From contig NZ_CP040908.1 in NCBI RefSeq assembly GCF_013488205.1, positions 3,350,001-3,414,000 of the forward strand: a stretch of DNA of 64,000 nt. The letters run 5' to 3'. This DNA is from Empedobacter falsenii (GTDB lineage: Bacteria; Bacteroidota; Bacteroidia; Flavobacteriales; Weeksellaceae). Below the pieces are notes generated by a model. The model saw only the letters and a list, made by a program, of their open reading frames with translations, was not told where the DNA came from and made no database searches. Below are positions 1 through 7,581 of this stretch, piece after piece (position 1 is the first letter of the stretch; each line of letters starts with the position of its first letter). The position numbers and the translations under genes were made by a program.

Positions 1-130
1 AAACGCAATTTCTGTTAACAAAGAAAAAGTAGCGGAAGAATTTGTATTAACAACAGAAAATTTGATCGCAGATAAATACGTTTTATTACAAAAAGGTAAA
101 AAGAATTATTTCATCTTAATTGTTGAATAA
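1..130 (+). CDS. tyrS: Tyrosyl-tRNA synthetase, C-terminal end (partial)
   Basis: Only the last 42 codons are inside the window; the frame starts at base 2 and stops with TAA at 128-130. The peptide has the form of a C-terminal S4 RNA-binding domain: an I-S-V-N-K-E-K stretch followed by K-Y-V-L-L-Q-K-G-K-K-N-Y. The last part closely matches the end of bacterial TyrS, where R/Q-G-K-K-N-Y is typical. TyrS charges tRNA-Tyr in the cytoplasm and its S4 domain grips the tRNA. Another S4-domain protein is possible but less likely given the GKKNY ending. A strong hairpin terminator follows directly. Confidence 0.75.
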   Translation, partial: NAISVNKEKVAEEFVLTTENLIADKYVLLQKGKKNYFILIVE

Positions 131-150
131 AGAAATTCATTAAAATAAAA

Positions 151-177
151 AATCTCTTCAATATTATTGAAGAGATT
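151..177. terminator. Bidirectional intrinsic terminator
   Basis: A perfect 12-bp stem (AATCTCTTCAAT, 151-162, with its complement at 166-177) encloses a 3-nt loop and is followed by a T run. It sits between the converging tyrS end and the leftward gene that stops at 200. Confidence 0.85.
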
Positions 178-199
178 TTTTTATTTATAATTTTAATAT

Positions 200-1174
200 T
201 TATCGAAGTATAATCACATTTTGACCAACTTTGTATCCATTTTGGTAAATATCGATTTTATATTCACCTTTTGGAAAATCATAATCAACCCAGTCAAAAT
301 TAACTCTTGAACCAGACATATTATTGTAATTAACTTTTACACGATCAGAATATTCTACAGAAGATCCAGAACGTAAAGTTGTTTCACCAGCATCAGCACC
401 TTTAAATTTTCCTATCTCGCCGCTTGGTTTATAAATAGATACATACAATTCTTTGGTTTCTGAAGTCGCATTCAAGTTTTTATCCAAATCAAAAGATACT
501 CTAACCTTATCAATTCTTCTTGCTCGCGTTGTTTCCACTTCTTTTCCGCTTGATTTTACTCTCAAACCTTTAATCGTATAATTTGAAATCGATAAAGTAG
601 AATTTGTTTCTTTGATTAAATTCTGATGATTTTCTTTTTCAGTACTCAAATTTGATTCAACAGTTTTTTTCTGCTCATTCAAATGAGAATTTTCCGAAGT
701 TAACTCTGTATTCTTGCTTGTCAGCTTTTTATTTTCGTCTTTCAAGCGAACAATTTCTTCTTTATAAACTTTAATATCTGCTTGTAAAGAGGTTATCAAA
801 CGTTTAGCACGTTGCAATTCTCCACTTGTAATTCCTTCTTTATTTAAGATTGATTGAATCTCTTTTTGTTTCTCCAAAATCAATCGATCTTGATAACTTA
901 AAGAAGAATCTTTTTTTACAACACGAGTTTTAGCATCATCAAAATCTGATCTAATTATACGTAATTCTTGTTTCAGAATTTCTCTAGATCGTTCCAAATC
1001 ATTGATATCACTTTGCATTTCTATCGAAGATTTTGCATTTGCTTCTTTAGAATATACAATATACCCAATAGCTAATAACAAGGATACTGCTAAAACAGCA
1101 ATAATAATATTCTTTACGAATTCATTTTTATGTTTAGGGTTTGTAGAGGGCTCGAGATCTTTGTATTCAGTCAT
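200..1174 (-). CDS. Membrane-anchored coiled-coil protein, unknown function
   Basis: I do not recognise a named family. The 324-residue protein has a short polar N-terminus, one hydrophobic segment at about residues 22-41, and a long Glu/Lys/Leu-rich coiled coil at about 45-195. A C-terminal region (about 200-324) rich in Val, Tyr and Gly looks like a beta domain and includes a G-E-Y-K-I-D-I-Y strand. With no lipobox and a signal-anchor-like helix, it is probably fixed in the inner membrane with the coiled coil and beta domain in the periplasm. It is a single-gene unit, convergent with tyrS and 119 bp from the next leftward gene. A structural or stress role in the envelope is only a guess. 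Confidence 0.8.
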   Translation of the reverse strand: MTEYKDLEPSTNPKHKNEFVKNIIIAVLAVSLLLAIGYIVYSKEANAKSSIEMQSDINDLERSREILKQELRIIRSDFDDAKTRVVKKDSSLSYQDRLILEKQKEIQSILNKEGITSGELQRAKRLITSLQADIKVYKEEIVRLKDENKKLTSKNTELTSENSHLNEQKKTVESNLSTEKENHQNLIKETNSTLSISNYTIKGLRVKSSGKEVETTRARRIDKVRVSFDLDKNLNATSETKELYVSIYKPSGEIGKFKGADAGETTLRSGSSVEYSDRVKVNYNNMSGSRVNFDWVDYDFPKGEYKIDIYQNGYKVGQNVIILR

Positions 1175-1293
1175 TTTAATTATTTCGAGGAAAAATTATT
1201 AAATCAAAAATTAAACCAATTTTATAATAATCAATAACTAATGTTAAATTTAACATTTATAAATTGTAATAAAACTTAATAAATAAAGACTTT

Positions 1294-1728
1294 TTAATCG
1301 TTTGTCTCTTTTTTAATATCTTCAGAAGCTTCGTCTAATTTATTTTCGGCTTTTGTTTTTAACTCATCAGCTTTTTCTTCCAATTCTGTTTTTTCTTCTT
1401 TAAAAGTTTCTTTCAAATCCGAAACTTTCTCTTTCACAAAAGCACTTGTTTCTTTCATTTGCTTTTCCGCAATATCTTTTACATCGTTATAATCTTGCTT
1501 CGATCTTTCTTTAAAATCTTTAGCGGCTTCTTTCGATTGTTCTTTCAAATCACCCGAAGCATCTTTTATATTATTGATTGTTTTACGCGCAAAATCCGAT
1601 GCGTCATCTGCAATCAATGTTCCTGCTTTTTTTACAGTTGCCGAAACATCGTCAAATTTATCTCCCGCAACATCAATCGCAGTTTCAGTTTTTCCTAAAA
1701 TTCTTTTCAAAAAAGTTCTAAGTCCCAT
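1294..1728 (-). CDS. Amphipathic LEA/apolipoprotein-like helical protein
   Basis: This 144-residue protein is almost wholly charged amphipathic helix. After a short N-terminus (MGLRTFLKRILGK) come repeated units of about 11 residues rich in Lys, Glu, Asp and Ala, such as K-E-Q-S-K-E-A-A-K-D-F-K-E-R-S-K. No Cys or Trp, signal peptide or membrane segment was seen. Such proteins resemble late-embryogenesis-abundant or YtxH/CsbD-type stress proteins, which bind membranes or proteins during desiccation or osmotic stress. That role is inferred from composition alone. It is divergent from the GDPD lipoprotein gene at 1819. Confidence 0.75.
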   Translation of the reverse strand: MGLRTFLKRILGKTETAIDVAGDKFDDVSATVKKAGTLIADDASDFARKTINNIKDASGDLKEQSKEAAKDFKERSKQDYNDVKDIAEKQMKETSAFVKEKVSDLKETFKEEKTELEEKADELKTKAENKLDEASEDIKKETND

Positions 1729-1818
1729 AATAATTTATTTTGTTGATTATTTTCAGTTTAAATTTACAGCTTCATTCGCAATTTTAGAATGAATTAATTT
1801 AATTTTTTATTTAAAAAT

Positions 1819-2715
1819 ATGAATTTCAATTATTTTAAACGATATTATCTCGGAATTTTAATGTTCAGTTTACTGACTATTTTTAGTTGTAATCCGAAGA
1901 AAAATCAATCCGAAACACATCAAAATACTTCATCCGAAGAAATATCCTTCAAATATTCGACCAAAAATAAAAACTTTGTCAGCGCGCATCGCGGCGGAAG
2001 TAGAATACATGGTTTTCCCGAAAATTGTATCGAAACTTTTGAACATCTTTATCAAAAAGGAATACAAATTTTTGAGATTGATGTTGCTGAAACAAAGGAT
2101 AATCAACTTATTTTAATGCACGATAATTCGTTGCAACGAACAAGCACAGGGCGACAAGATGTCAATCAAGTTGACTTAAAAACCATTAAGGAATACTTTT
2201 TGGTAGATGATTTTGGACAACAAACGTCATACAAAATTCCGACTTTTGCAGAAGCGTTAAATTGGGGAAAAAGTAAACCAATTTATTTTATGGTTGACAT
2301 CAAAAAAGGTGTTGATTATCGTGATATTGTAAAGACAATAGAACAAGCAAACATGCAAAAACAGGTTGTTTTGGTGACGTATACAGTTGGTCAAGCGAAA
2401 AAGTTGCATCAACTTGCGCCAGATATGTTATTATCTGTTTCGATGCGAAACGAACGAGAATTTAATGAAATGATGAACAGCGGAATTCCGACTGACAAAA
2501 TGGTTGCATTTACGGGAACTCGACGCAATGATAAATCATTTTTAAATAAAATTCATGACAAAGATATTTTGGTCATTTTTGGAACTTTAGGAAACTTAGA
2601 TAAAAGTGCTTCGGCGAAAAATGGACAACTTTACCGCGATTTAGAAAAAGATGGTGTCGACATTTTTGCAACGGACAGAGCAATGGATGTACATCAAACG
2701 ATTAATAAAAATTAA
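1819..2715 (+). CDS. Glycerophosphodiester phosphodiesterase family lipoprotein
   Basis: The protein hydrolyses glycerophosphodiesters to sn-glycerol 3-phosphate and an alcohol, by family. The N-terminus is a lipoprotein signal with lipobox ending at Cys24 (LLTIFSC). The GDPD signature is complete: H57-R58-G-G, P-E68-N, E86-I-D88 and H101-D, followed by L-Q-R-T-S-T-G. Length (298 residues) is normal. It is therefore probably anchored in the periplasm or outer membrane and scavenges phospholipid breakdown products. The TAA stop is immediately followed by the ATG of bshC with no intervening base, so the two are co-transcribed and probably translationally coupled, though no functional link to bacillithiol is known to me. 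Confidence 0.88.
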   Translation: MNFNYFKRYYLGILMFSLLTIFSCNPKKNQSETHQNTSSEEISFKYSTKNKNFVSAHRGGSRIHGFPENCIETFEHLYQKGIQIFEIDVAETKDNQLILMHDNSLQRTSTGRQDVNQVDLKTIKEYFLVDDFGQQTSYKIPTFAEALNWGKSKPIYFMVDIKKGVDYRDIVKTIEQANMQKQVVLVTYTVGQAKKLHQLAPDMLLSVSMRNEREFNEMMNSGIPTDKMVAFTGTRRNDKSFLNKIHDKDILVIFGTLGNLDKSASAKNGQLYRDLEKDGVDIFATDRAMDVHQTINKN

Positions 2716-4314
2716 ATGGAAACAATATCACTTAAGGATTCAAATTATTTCTCAAAATTGATGTTAAATTATATCAATCAAGACGAGAATTTGAAAGACT
2801 TCTACAACCTATTTCCAACCAAAGAAAACTATATAAAACAAGCGAAAAATAAGCTTGAACATTATAAAAATAGAGAAATTCTTGTTGATCAAGTTTCGAA
2901 ACAATTAAGTCATTTAGATTTATCGAAAAAGCAACAAAATAATCTAGAAAAATTAAGAGAAAAGAATACAGTAACAATTACGACTGGACATCAATTAAAT
3001 TTATTTACAGGTCCAATCTTCTTTTTTTATAAGATTTTGCAAGTCATCAAAGCATGCGAGGAATTGAATAATGAACAAAGTGAAATCAATTTTGTTCCTA
3101 TGTTTTGGATGGCGACAGAAGATCACGATTTCGAAGAAATTAATCATTTCAAATTTGGAGATCGAATTATTCATTGGGAAAAAGAGTTTGGCGGACCAGT
3201 TGGACGTTTATCAACAGATGGTTTACAAAAAGTTTTTGATTCATTTTTGTCATTAATTCCAAATGGAAAAAAGAAAACTGAATTACAAAATCTAATTGAA
3301 GATTCTTATTTATCGAATGATAATTTGACTGATGCTACAAGAAAATTGGTTCATTTATTATTCAAAGATCTTGGATTGTTGATGATTGATGGAGATGATA
3401 AAGAATTAAAAAAACTAATGATTCCAACTTTTGAGGAAGAATTAATTCAGTCAACATCATTCAAAAAAGTAATTCCTCAAAATGAGAAATTAGAACAATT
3501 GGGTTATTCTATTCAAGTAAATCCTCGTGAGATAAACTTGTTTTATATCAATCAAAATAATTCGCGCGAACGTATTGTTGAACAAAATGGAACGTATTTT
3601 GTCAATAACACTTCAATCAAATTTTCGAAAGAAGAAATTATTACCGATTTGCATCAAAATCCAGATAAATTTAGTCCAAATGTGATTTTGAGACCGTTGT
3701 ACCAAGAAAAAATTTTACCAAATGTTGCCTATGTTGGCGGCGGTGGCGAAATGGCTTATTGGTTGCAATTGAAAGAAATGTTCGATCAATTTGAAGTTGA
3801 TTTTCCACTTTTAGTTTTGAGAAATTCATTGCTAATCCGAACTGAAAAACAATACGAAAAGCAACAAAAATTAGATTTATCAAACGAAGATTTATTTTCG
3901 AATAGTTTAGCCATCACAAAAAAACGTTCGATAAATTCGTCAGAAATTGCTCCAAAACTTCCTGAATTGGAAGAAGAATTAAAAAGTATTTTTGAACGTT
4001 TGGAACATTTGAGTTCGTTAACAGAATCTTCTTTTGCAGATATGATACAAGCGCAGCGTACAAAACAGTTGAAAGGTTTTGAGAAAATAAAACAACGTTT
4101 GGTGCATGCAGAAGTGAAAAAAAATGAGGATTTATTGAAGAGAATCGAGCAATTACTGAATGATCTTTCTCAACAAAATGGTTTGCAAGAACGTGTGAAA
4201 AATTTTGCTAATTTTGATTATATTAACACTCAGTATTTCATTGATTTTATTGAAGATAGTCTTCGACCTTTTGATTTTGAGTTCATCATAAATACATTGA
4301 AAGAGGAACTCTAA
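2716..4314 (+). CDS. bshC: Bacillithiol biosynthesis cysteine-adding enzyme
   Basis: BshC adds cysteine to glucosaminyl-malate, the last step of bacillithiol synthesis. The call rests on the family hallmarks near residues 92-145: T-T-G-H-Q-L-N-L-F-T-G-P followed by P-M-F-W-M-A-T-E-D-H-D-F-E-E-I. A later G-G-G-G-E-M-A-Y-W-L-Q-L segment and a C-terminal coiled coil are also typical. At 532 residues it is full length. It begins at the base after the GDPD stop codon. bshA and bshB are not in the window. Bacillithiol is the usual low-molecular-weight thiol of Flavobacteriia, which matters for reading the GshB-like gene at 15648. Confidence 0.95.
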   Translation: METISLKDSNYFSKLMLNYINQDENLKDFYNLFPTKENYIKQAKNKLEHYKNREILVDQVSKQLSHLDLSKKQQNNLEKLREKNTVTITTGHQLNLFTGPIFFFYKILQVIKACEELNNEQSEINFVPMFWMATEDHDFEEINHFKFGDRIIHWEKEFGGPVGRLSTDGLQKVFDSFLSLIPNGKKKTELQNLIEDSYLSNDNLTDATRKLVHLLFKDLGLLMIDGDDKELKKLMIPTFEEELIQSTSFKKVIPQNEKLEQLGYSIQVNPREINLFYINQNNSRERIVEQNGTYFVNNTSIKFSKEEIITDLHQNPDKFSPNVILRPLYQEKILPNVAYVGGGGEMAYWLQLKEMFDQFEVDFPLLVLRNSLLIRTEKQYEKQQKLDLSNEDLFSNSLAITKKRSINSSEIAPKLPELEEELKSIFERLEHLSSLTESSFADMIQAQRTKQLKGFEKIKQRLVHAEVKKNEDLLKRIEQLLNDLSQQNGLQERVKNFANFDYINTQYFIDFIEDSLRPFDFEFIINTLKEEL

Positions 4315-4329
4315 ACAAAACATAATTTG

Positions 4330-4337
4330 TATATTTG
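4330..4337 (+). promoter_or_regulatory. Bacteroidota -7 element for the LysM gene
   Basis: TATATTTG fits TAnnTTTG and lies 20 nt before the ATG at 4357. No clear -33 TTG was found at the usual spacing, so the LysM gene may also be read through from bshC. Confidence 0.5.
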
Positions 4338-4356
4338 ACCACGAAAATTCATCTAA

Positions 4357-6204
4357 ATGAAAAAAATATTAGCTTTATTGTTATTTGTTGGTGCATCAGC
4401 ACTTTATGCTCAACAAAAAACGCATACAGTTCAAGCAAAAGAAACCGTTTACGGAATTTCGAAACAATATGGTGTTTCGCAAGAAGAATTGTATAAAGCC
4501 AATCCTAAAATTGAAAAAAATGGGATTCATCCAGGTGATTTGATTGTGATTCCTGGTAAAGGAACTCCGACAACCAAACCAACTGAAACCAATACACAAA
4601 CAACTACGTCAAACGTAAAAACTTCAGACGATAATTATCAATATATTACAATTGAGCCGAAAGAAACGGTTTACAATTTGACAAAAAAATATAAAATTTC
4701 GGAAGAAACATTGAACTCATTAAACCCTCAAATCAAAGAAAGAGGTTTAGAAGTTGGTGACGTAATCAAGCTTCCAAAAGATGTGACAAATAAAGTTTTT
4801 TCTGTTCCAAAAGGAACACATTTAATCAAAAAAGGAGAAACTTTATACACTTTAGCAAAACAATATAATGTAAGTGTTGACGATTTATATGCAGAAAATC
4901 CAGCTTTACAAACAGGTGTAAAAGAAGGAATGGTAATTACAATTCCTAAAAAATCTGGTTCTGTTGTGATTGAAGAAAACACAATCAATTATGTTGTTCA
5001 GAATGGAGATTCGGCTTACGGAATTTTAGAAAAATACAACACAAATTTAGATGAATTATTGCGCTTAAATCCTGATTTGATCAATGGTTTAAAAGCTGGA
5101 ATGACACTTAAAATTCCTTTGCAAAAAAATGCTAAAATCATAAAATACGGAACTGCAGGAAAGCTGAAACGTGCGAACGATAACGAAATTAATGTTGCGA
5201 TTATGCTACCTTTTGATGTTGCAAATAATCCGCAATTGAAAAATTCGCAAGCGATGCAATTTTTTACTGGAGCTAAATTAGCGTTGACTCGTTTGGCTAA
5301 AAAAGGTAAAAATGTAAATGTAAAAGTGATCGACACGAAAAGTGGAAACTTACAAGATATTCTATCAACAACAGATTTCAGTAAAACAGATGCAGTTATT
5401 GGTCCATTGAACACGTCTGACGTTACGGAAGTTGCGAATTTCTTTAGCAATTCTGGTATTGCTGTGATTTCGCCTTATGCAAATGACGATTCGTTAAATT
5501 CCTTCAATGATTTATTGATTTCTAATCCAAAAGATGAAGTAATTGCAGATCAAATTATCGAAGAAATAGGGAAAAACTTTGCTGGAGAACAAGTTTATTT
5601 GTTAACAAATCGTGATGATCAAGAGTTAGCAAATTACACGAAAAAGCAATTAGAAAAACAGTTGAAAGCAAATGTTGTCATTGTAGATAGCGCTGCAAAA
5701 ATTGTTCAACCACATGATAAAGTTAACGGCGAAGATTATTACACACCAATTATCACGGTTTTAGTTGGTGATGATGATAATTTGGGAAAACAATATTTAG
5801 AGAAATTGAAAACATTTAACAAAGATAATATCAAAGCTTACGGAATAAAATCGGTTTCGGTTTATGATGTTTATAATGCAGATAATGCAAAAAATATCGA
5901 TGCATTCCGCGAATTTGGTTTTGTGTTTAGTACTGCGCGATTAATCAATACAAGAGATACGGAAGTGCAAAGTGTAATCAAAGATTTCAAGGAAGTTTAT
6001 TGTGAATTTCCGACGCGTTACGAGCAATTAGGTTACGATGTAACGTACGATATTGTGGACAGAATGAATAATAAAGGTGATGTTACCAACAATATTACAA
6101 CAGAAAACACACGTTTGGCATCGAAGTTTGCATACAAAAAAATAAGCGGAAGCAAAGCTTATACGAATGATGCGAGCCGAATTGTTCGTTTACCTAAAAA
6201 ATAA
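4357..6204 (+). CDS. Four-LysM protein fused to a periplasmic-binding-like domain
   Basis: A signal peptide (cleaved after LYAQ, about residue 19) is followed by four LysM repeats at about 22-67, 93-140, 153-197 and 212-256. Each has the V-x-x-x-E-T-V-Y-x-I-x-K-x-Y form and ends in G-x-x-I-x-I-P. Residues of about 280-610 resemble type 1 periplasmic binding or LpoA-like folds (I-M-L-P-F-D; later D-A-V-I-G-P-L-N). LysM binds peptidoglycan glycan chains. In other phyla LpoA-like domains activate penicillin-binding proteins, so a role as a wall-bound regulator or sensor is plausible but inferred. It lies downstream of bshC and ends at a strong terminator. Confidence 0.85.
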   Translation: MKKILALLLFVGASALYAQQKTHTVQAKETVYGISKQYGVSQEELYKANPKIEKNGIHPGDLIVIPGKGTPTTKPTETNTQTTTSNVKTSDDNYQYITIEPKETVYNLTKKYKISEETLNSLNPQIKERGLEVGDVIKLPKDVTNKVFSVPKGTHLIKKGETLYTLAKQYNVSVDDLYAENPALQTGVKEGMVITIPKKSGSVVIEENTINYVVQNGDSAYGILEKYNTNLDELLRLNPDLINGLKAGMTLKIPLQKNAKIIKYGTAGKLKRANDNEINVAIMLPFDVANNPQLKNSQAMQFFTGAKLALTRLAKKGKNVNVKVIDTKSGNLQDILSTTDFSKTDAVIGPLNTSDVTEVANFFSNSGIAVISPYANDDSLNSFNDLLISNPKDEVIADQIIEEIGKNFAGEQVYLLTNRDDQELANYTKKQLEKQLKANVVIVDSAAKIVQPHDKVNGEDYYTPIITVLVGDDDNLGKQYLEKLKTFNKDNIKAYGIKSVSVYDVYNADNAKNIDAFREFGFVFSTARLINTRDTEVQSVIKDFKEVYCEFPTRYEQLGYDVTYDIVDRMNNKGDVTNNITTENTRLASKFAYKKISGSKAYTNDASRIVRLPKK

Positions 6205-6226
6205 TTTTATCAAAAAATTATATACC

Positions 6227-6260
6227 AAAAAGCGATGCTAAAATTTAGCATCGCTTTTTT
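6227..6260 (+). terminator. Intrinsic terminator after the LysM gene
   Basis: A long near-perfect hairpin (AAAAAGCGATGCTAA and its complement) is followed by six or more T residues. Confidence 0.85.
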
Positions 6261-6288
6261 CTTTTTATCAACATTTAGAATTAAAACC

Positions 6289-6317
6289 TTGTATTGAACG
6301 GATTTTTTCTAAATTTG
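6289..6317 (+). promoter_or_regulatory. Promoter of the dicarboxylate symporter gene
   Basis: TTG at 6289-6291, an 18-nt spacer, then TAAATTTG at 6310-6317 match the Bacteroidota -33/-7 pattern. The -7 element ends only 3 nt before the ATG at 6321, so the transcript is probably leaderless. It also excludes the upstream in-frame TTG at 6294 as start. Confidence 0.7.
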
Positions 6318-6320
6318 ACT

Positions 6321-7481
6321 ATGCACAAACTTAAAGACAATTTACTCGTAAAAGTTATTCTTGCCATTGTACTCGGAATTTCACTCGGCGGAATAATACC
6401 AGAAGCTATTGGTCGTATTTTTATGACTTTCAATGATTTTTTTAGCGAATTACTTAACTTTTTGATTCCATTAATCATTGTTGGATTAATTGTTCCATCA
6501 ATTGGAAGATTAGGACAAACAGCCGGAAAATTATTATTAGCAACCGTTTTAATTGCTTACGGATCAACCATTTTTTCAGGATTATTAGGTTACTCAGCGA
6601 GTATGTCTATCTTTCCACAATTATTAGAACATCAAACTGGTCAAATTAATTTAGCCGAAAAAGCAAAAGAATTTACACCATACTTTTCGATAGAATTTCC
6701 TCCGTTATTTGATGTAATGCCAGCTTTGGTATTTTCATTTCTTTTCGGAATTGGATTATCACGATTGAAAGATTCGACTTTTGGGAAATTTGCAGATGAT
6801 TTTGAAGAAATTATTACGTATTTAATTCAAAATTTAATCATTCCATTATTACCAATTTTCATTTTCGGAATCTTCTTGAACATGTCATATTCAGGACAAG
6901 TGGTAACAATTATGAATGTATTTTTGAAAATAATTGGTGTAATTTTCGTGCTACATGTTTTCTTATTAGTGCTTCAATTTACAATTGCAGGAATTATTGC
7001 GAAAAAGAATCCATTTAGCATGATGAAATTGATGTTACCAGCCTATTTCACAGCATTAGGAACACAATCTTCAGCGGCTACAATTCCTGTAACAATTGCG
7101 CAAGTAAAGAAAATTGGAGTTCGAGATGAAATTGCCAATTTCGCTGTGCCGTTGTGTGCAACAATTCATTTATCTGGTTCGATGTTAAAAATCGTTTGTT
7201 GTTGTTTAGCATTGATGTTAATACAAGGTATGGAAATTGATTTTGTTCAATTTTTAGGATTTATGATGATGCTTGGAATTGCGATGGTTGCAGCACCTGG
7301 AGTTCCTGGTGGAGCGATTATGGCAGCGATTGGTATTATTGCTTCGATGTTAGGATTTAATGCAGAAAATCAAGCGTTGATGATTGCACTTTATATCGCA
7401 ATGGATAGTTTCGGGACAGCAGGAAATGTGACTGGAGATGGTGCTATTGCTGTAACATTGAATAAATTATTCAAGAAATAA
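6321..7481 (+). CDS. Dicarboxylate/amino acid:cation symporter (DAACS/SDF family)
   Basis: The 386-residue protein is a sodium- or proton-coupled carrier of the GltP/DctA fold with about eight membrane helices and two re-entrant hairpins. Family marks are A-L-G-T-Q-S-S-A-A-T-I-P (about 245-256, hairpin HP1, normally S-S-S-x-T-L-P) and M-D-S-F-G-T-A-G-N-V-T-G-D near residue 370, the substrate and cation site. The usual substrate-binding Arg after the aspartate is absent, so the exact substrate (C4-dicarboxylate, glutamate or neutral amino acids) is open. The start at 6321 is chosen because a promoter lies inside the longer frame. Confidence 0.85.
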   Translation: MHKLKDNLLVKVILAIVLGISLGGIIPEAIGRIFMTFNDFFSELLNFLIPLIIVGLIVPSIGRLGQTAGKLLLATVLIAYGSTIFSGLLGYSASMSIFPQLLEHQTGQINLAEKAKEFTPYFSIEFPPLFDVMPALVFSFLFGIGLSRLKDSTFGKFADDFEEIITYLIQNLIIPLLPIFIFGIFLNMSYSGQVVTIMNVFLKIIGVIFVLHVFLLVLQFTIAGIIAKKNPFSMMKLMLPAYFTALGTQSSAATIPVTIAQVKKIGVRDEIANFAVPLCATIHLSGSMLKIVCCCLALMLIQGMEIDFVQFLGFMMMLGIAMVAAPGVPGGAIMAAIGIIASMLGFNAENQALMIALYIAMDSFGTAGNVTGDGAIAVTLNKLFKK

Positions 7482-7504
7482 GTTCAATAAAAAATAACCC
7501 AATA

Positions 7505-7538
7505 AAAAAGAGTTCCAAAAAATATTGGAACTCTTTTT
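7505..7538. terminator. Bidirectional intrinsic terminator
   Basis: A 14-bp perfect stem (AAAAAGAGTTCCAA, 7505-7518, with its complement 7525-7538) separates the symporter gene from the convergent receptor gene. Confidence 0.85.
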
Positions 7539-7581
7539 AGTTTTAAGAATATTTAAATAAATGAAGAATGTTCTTTATTTA

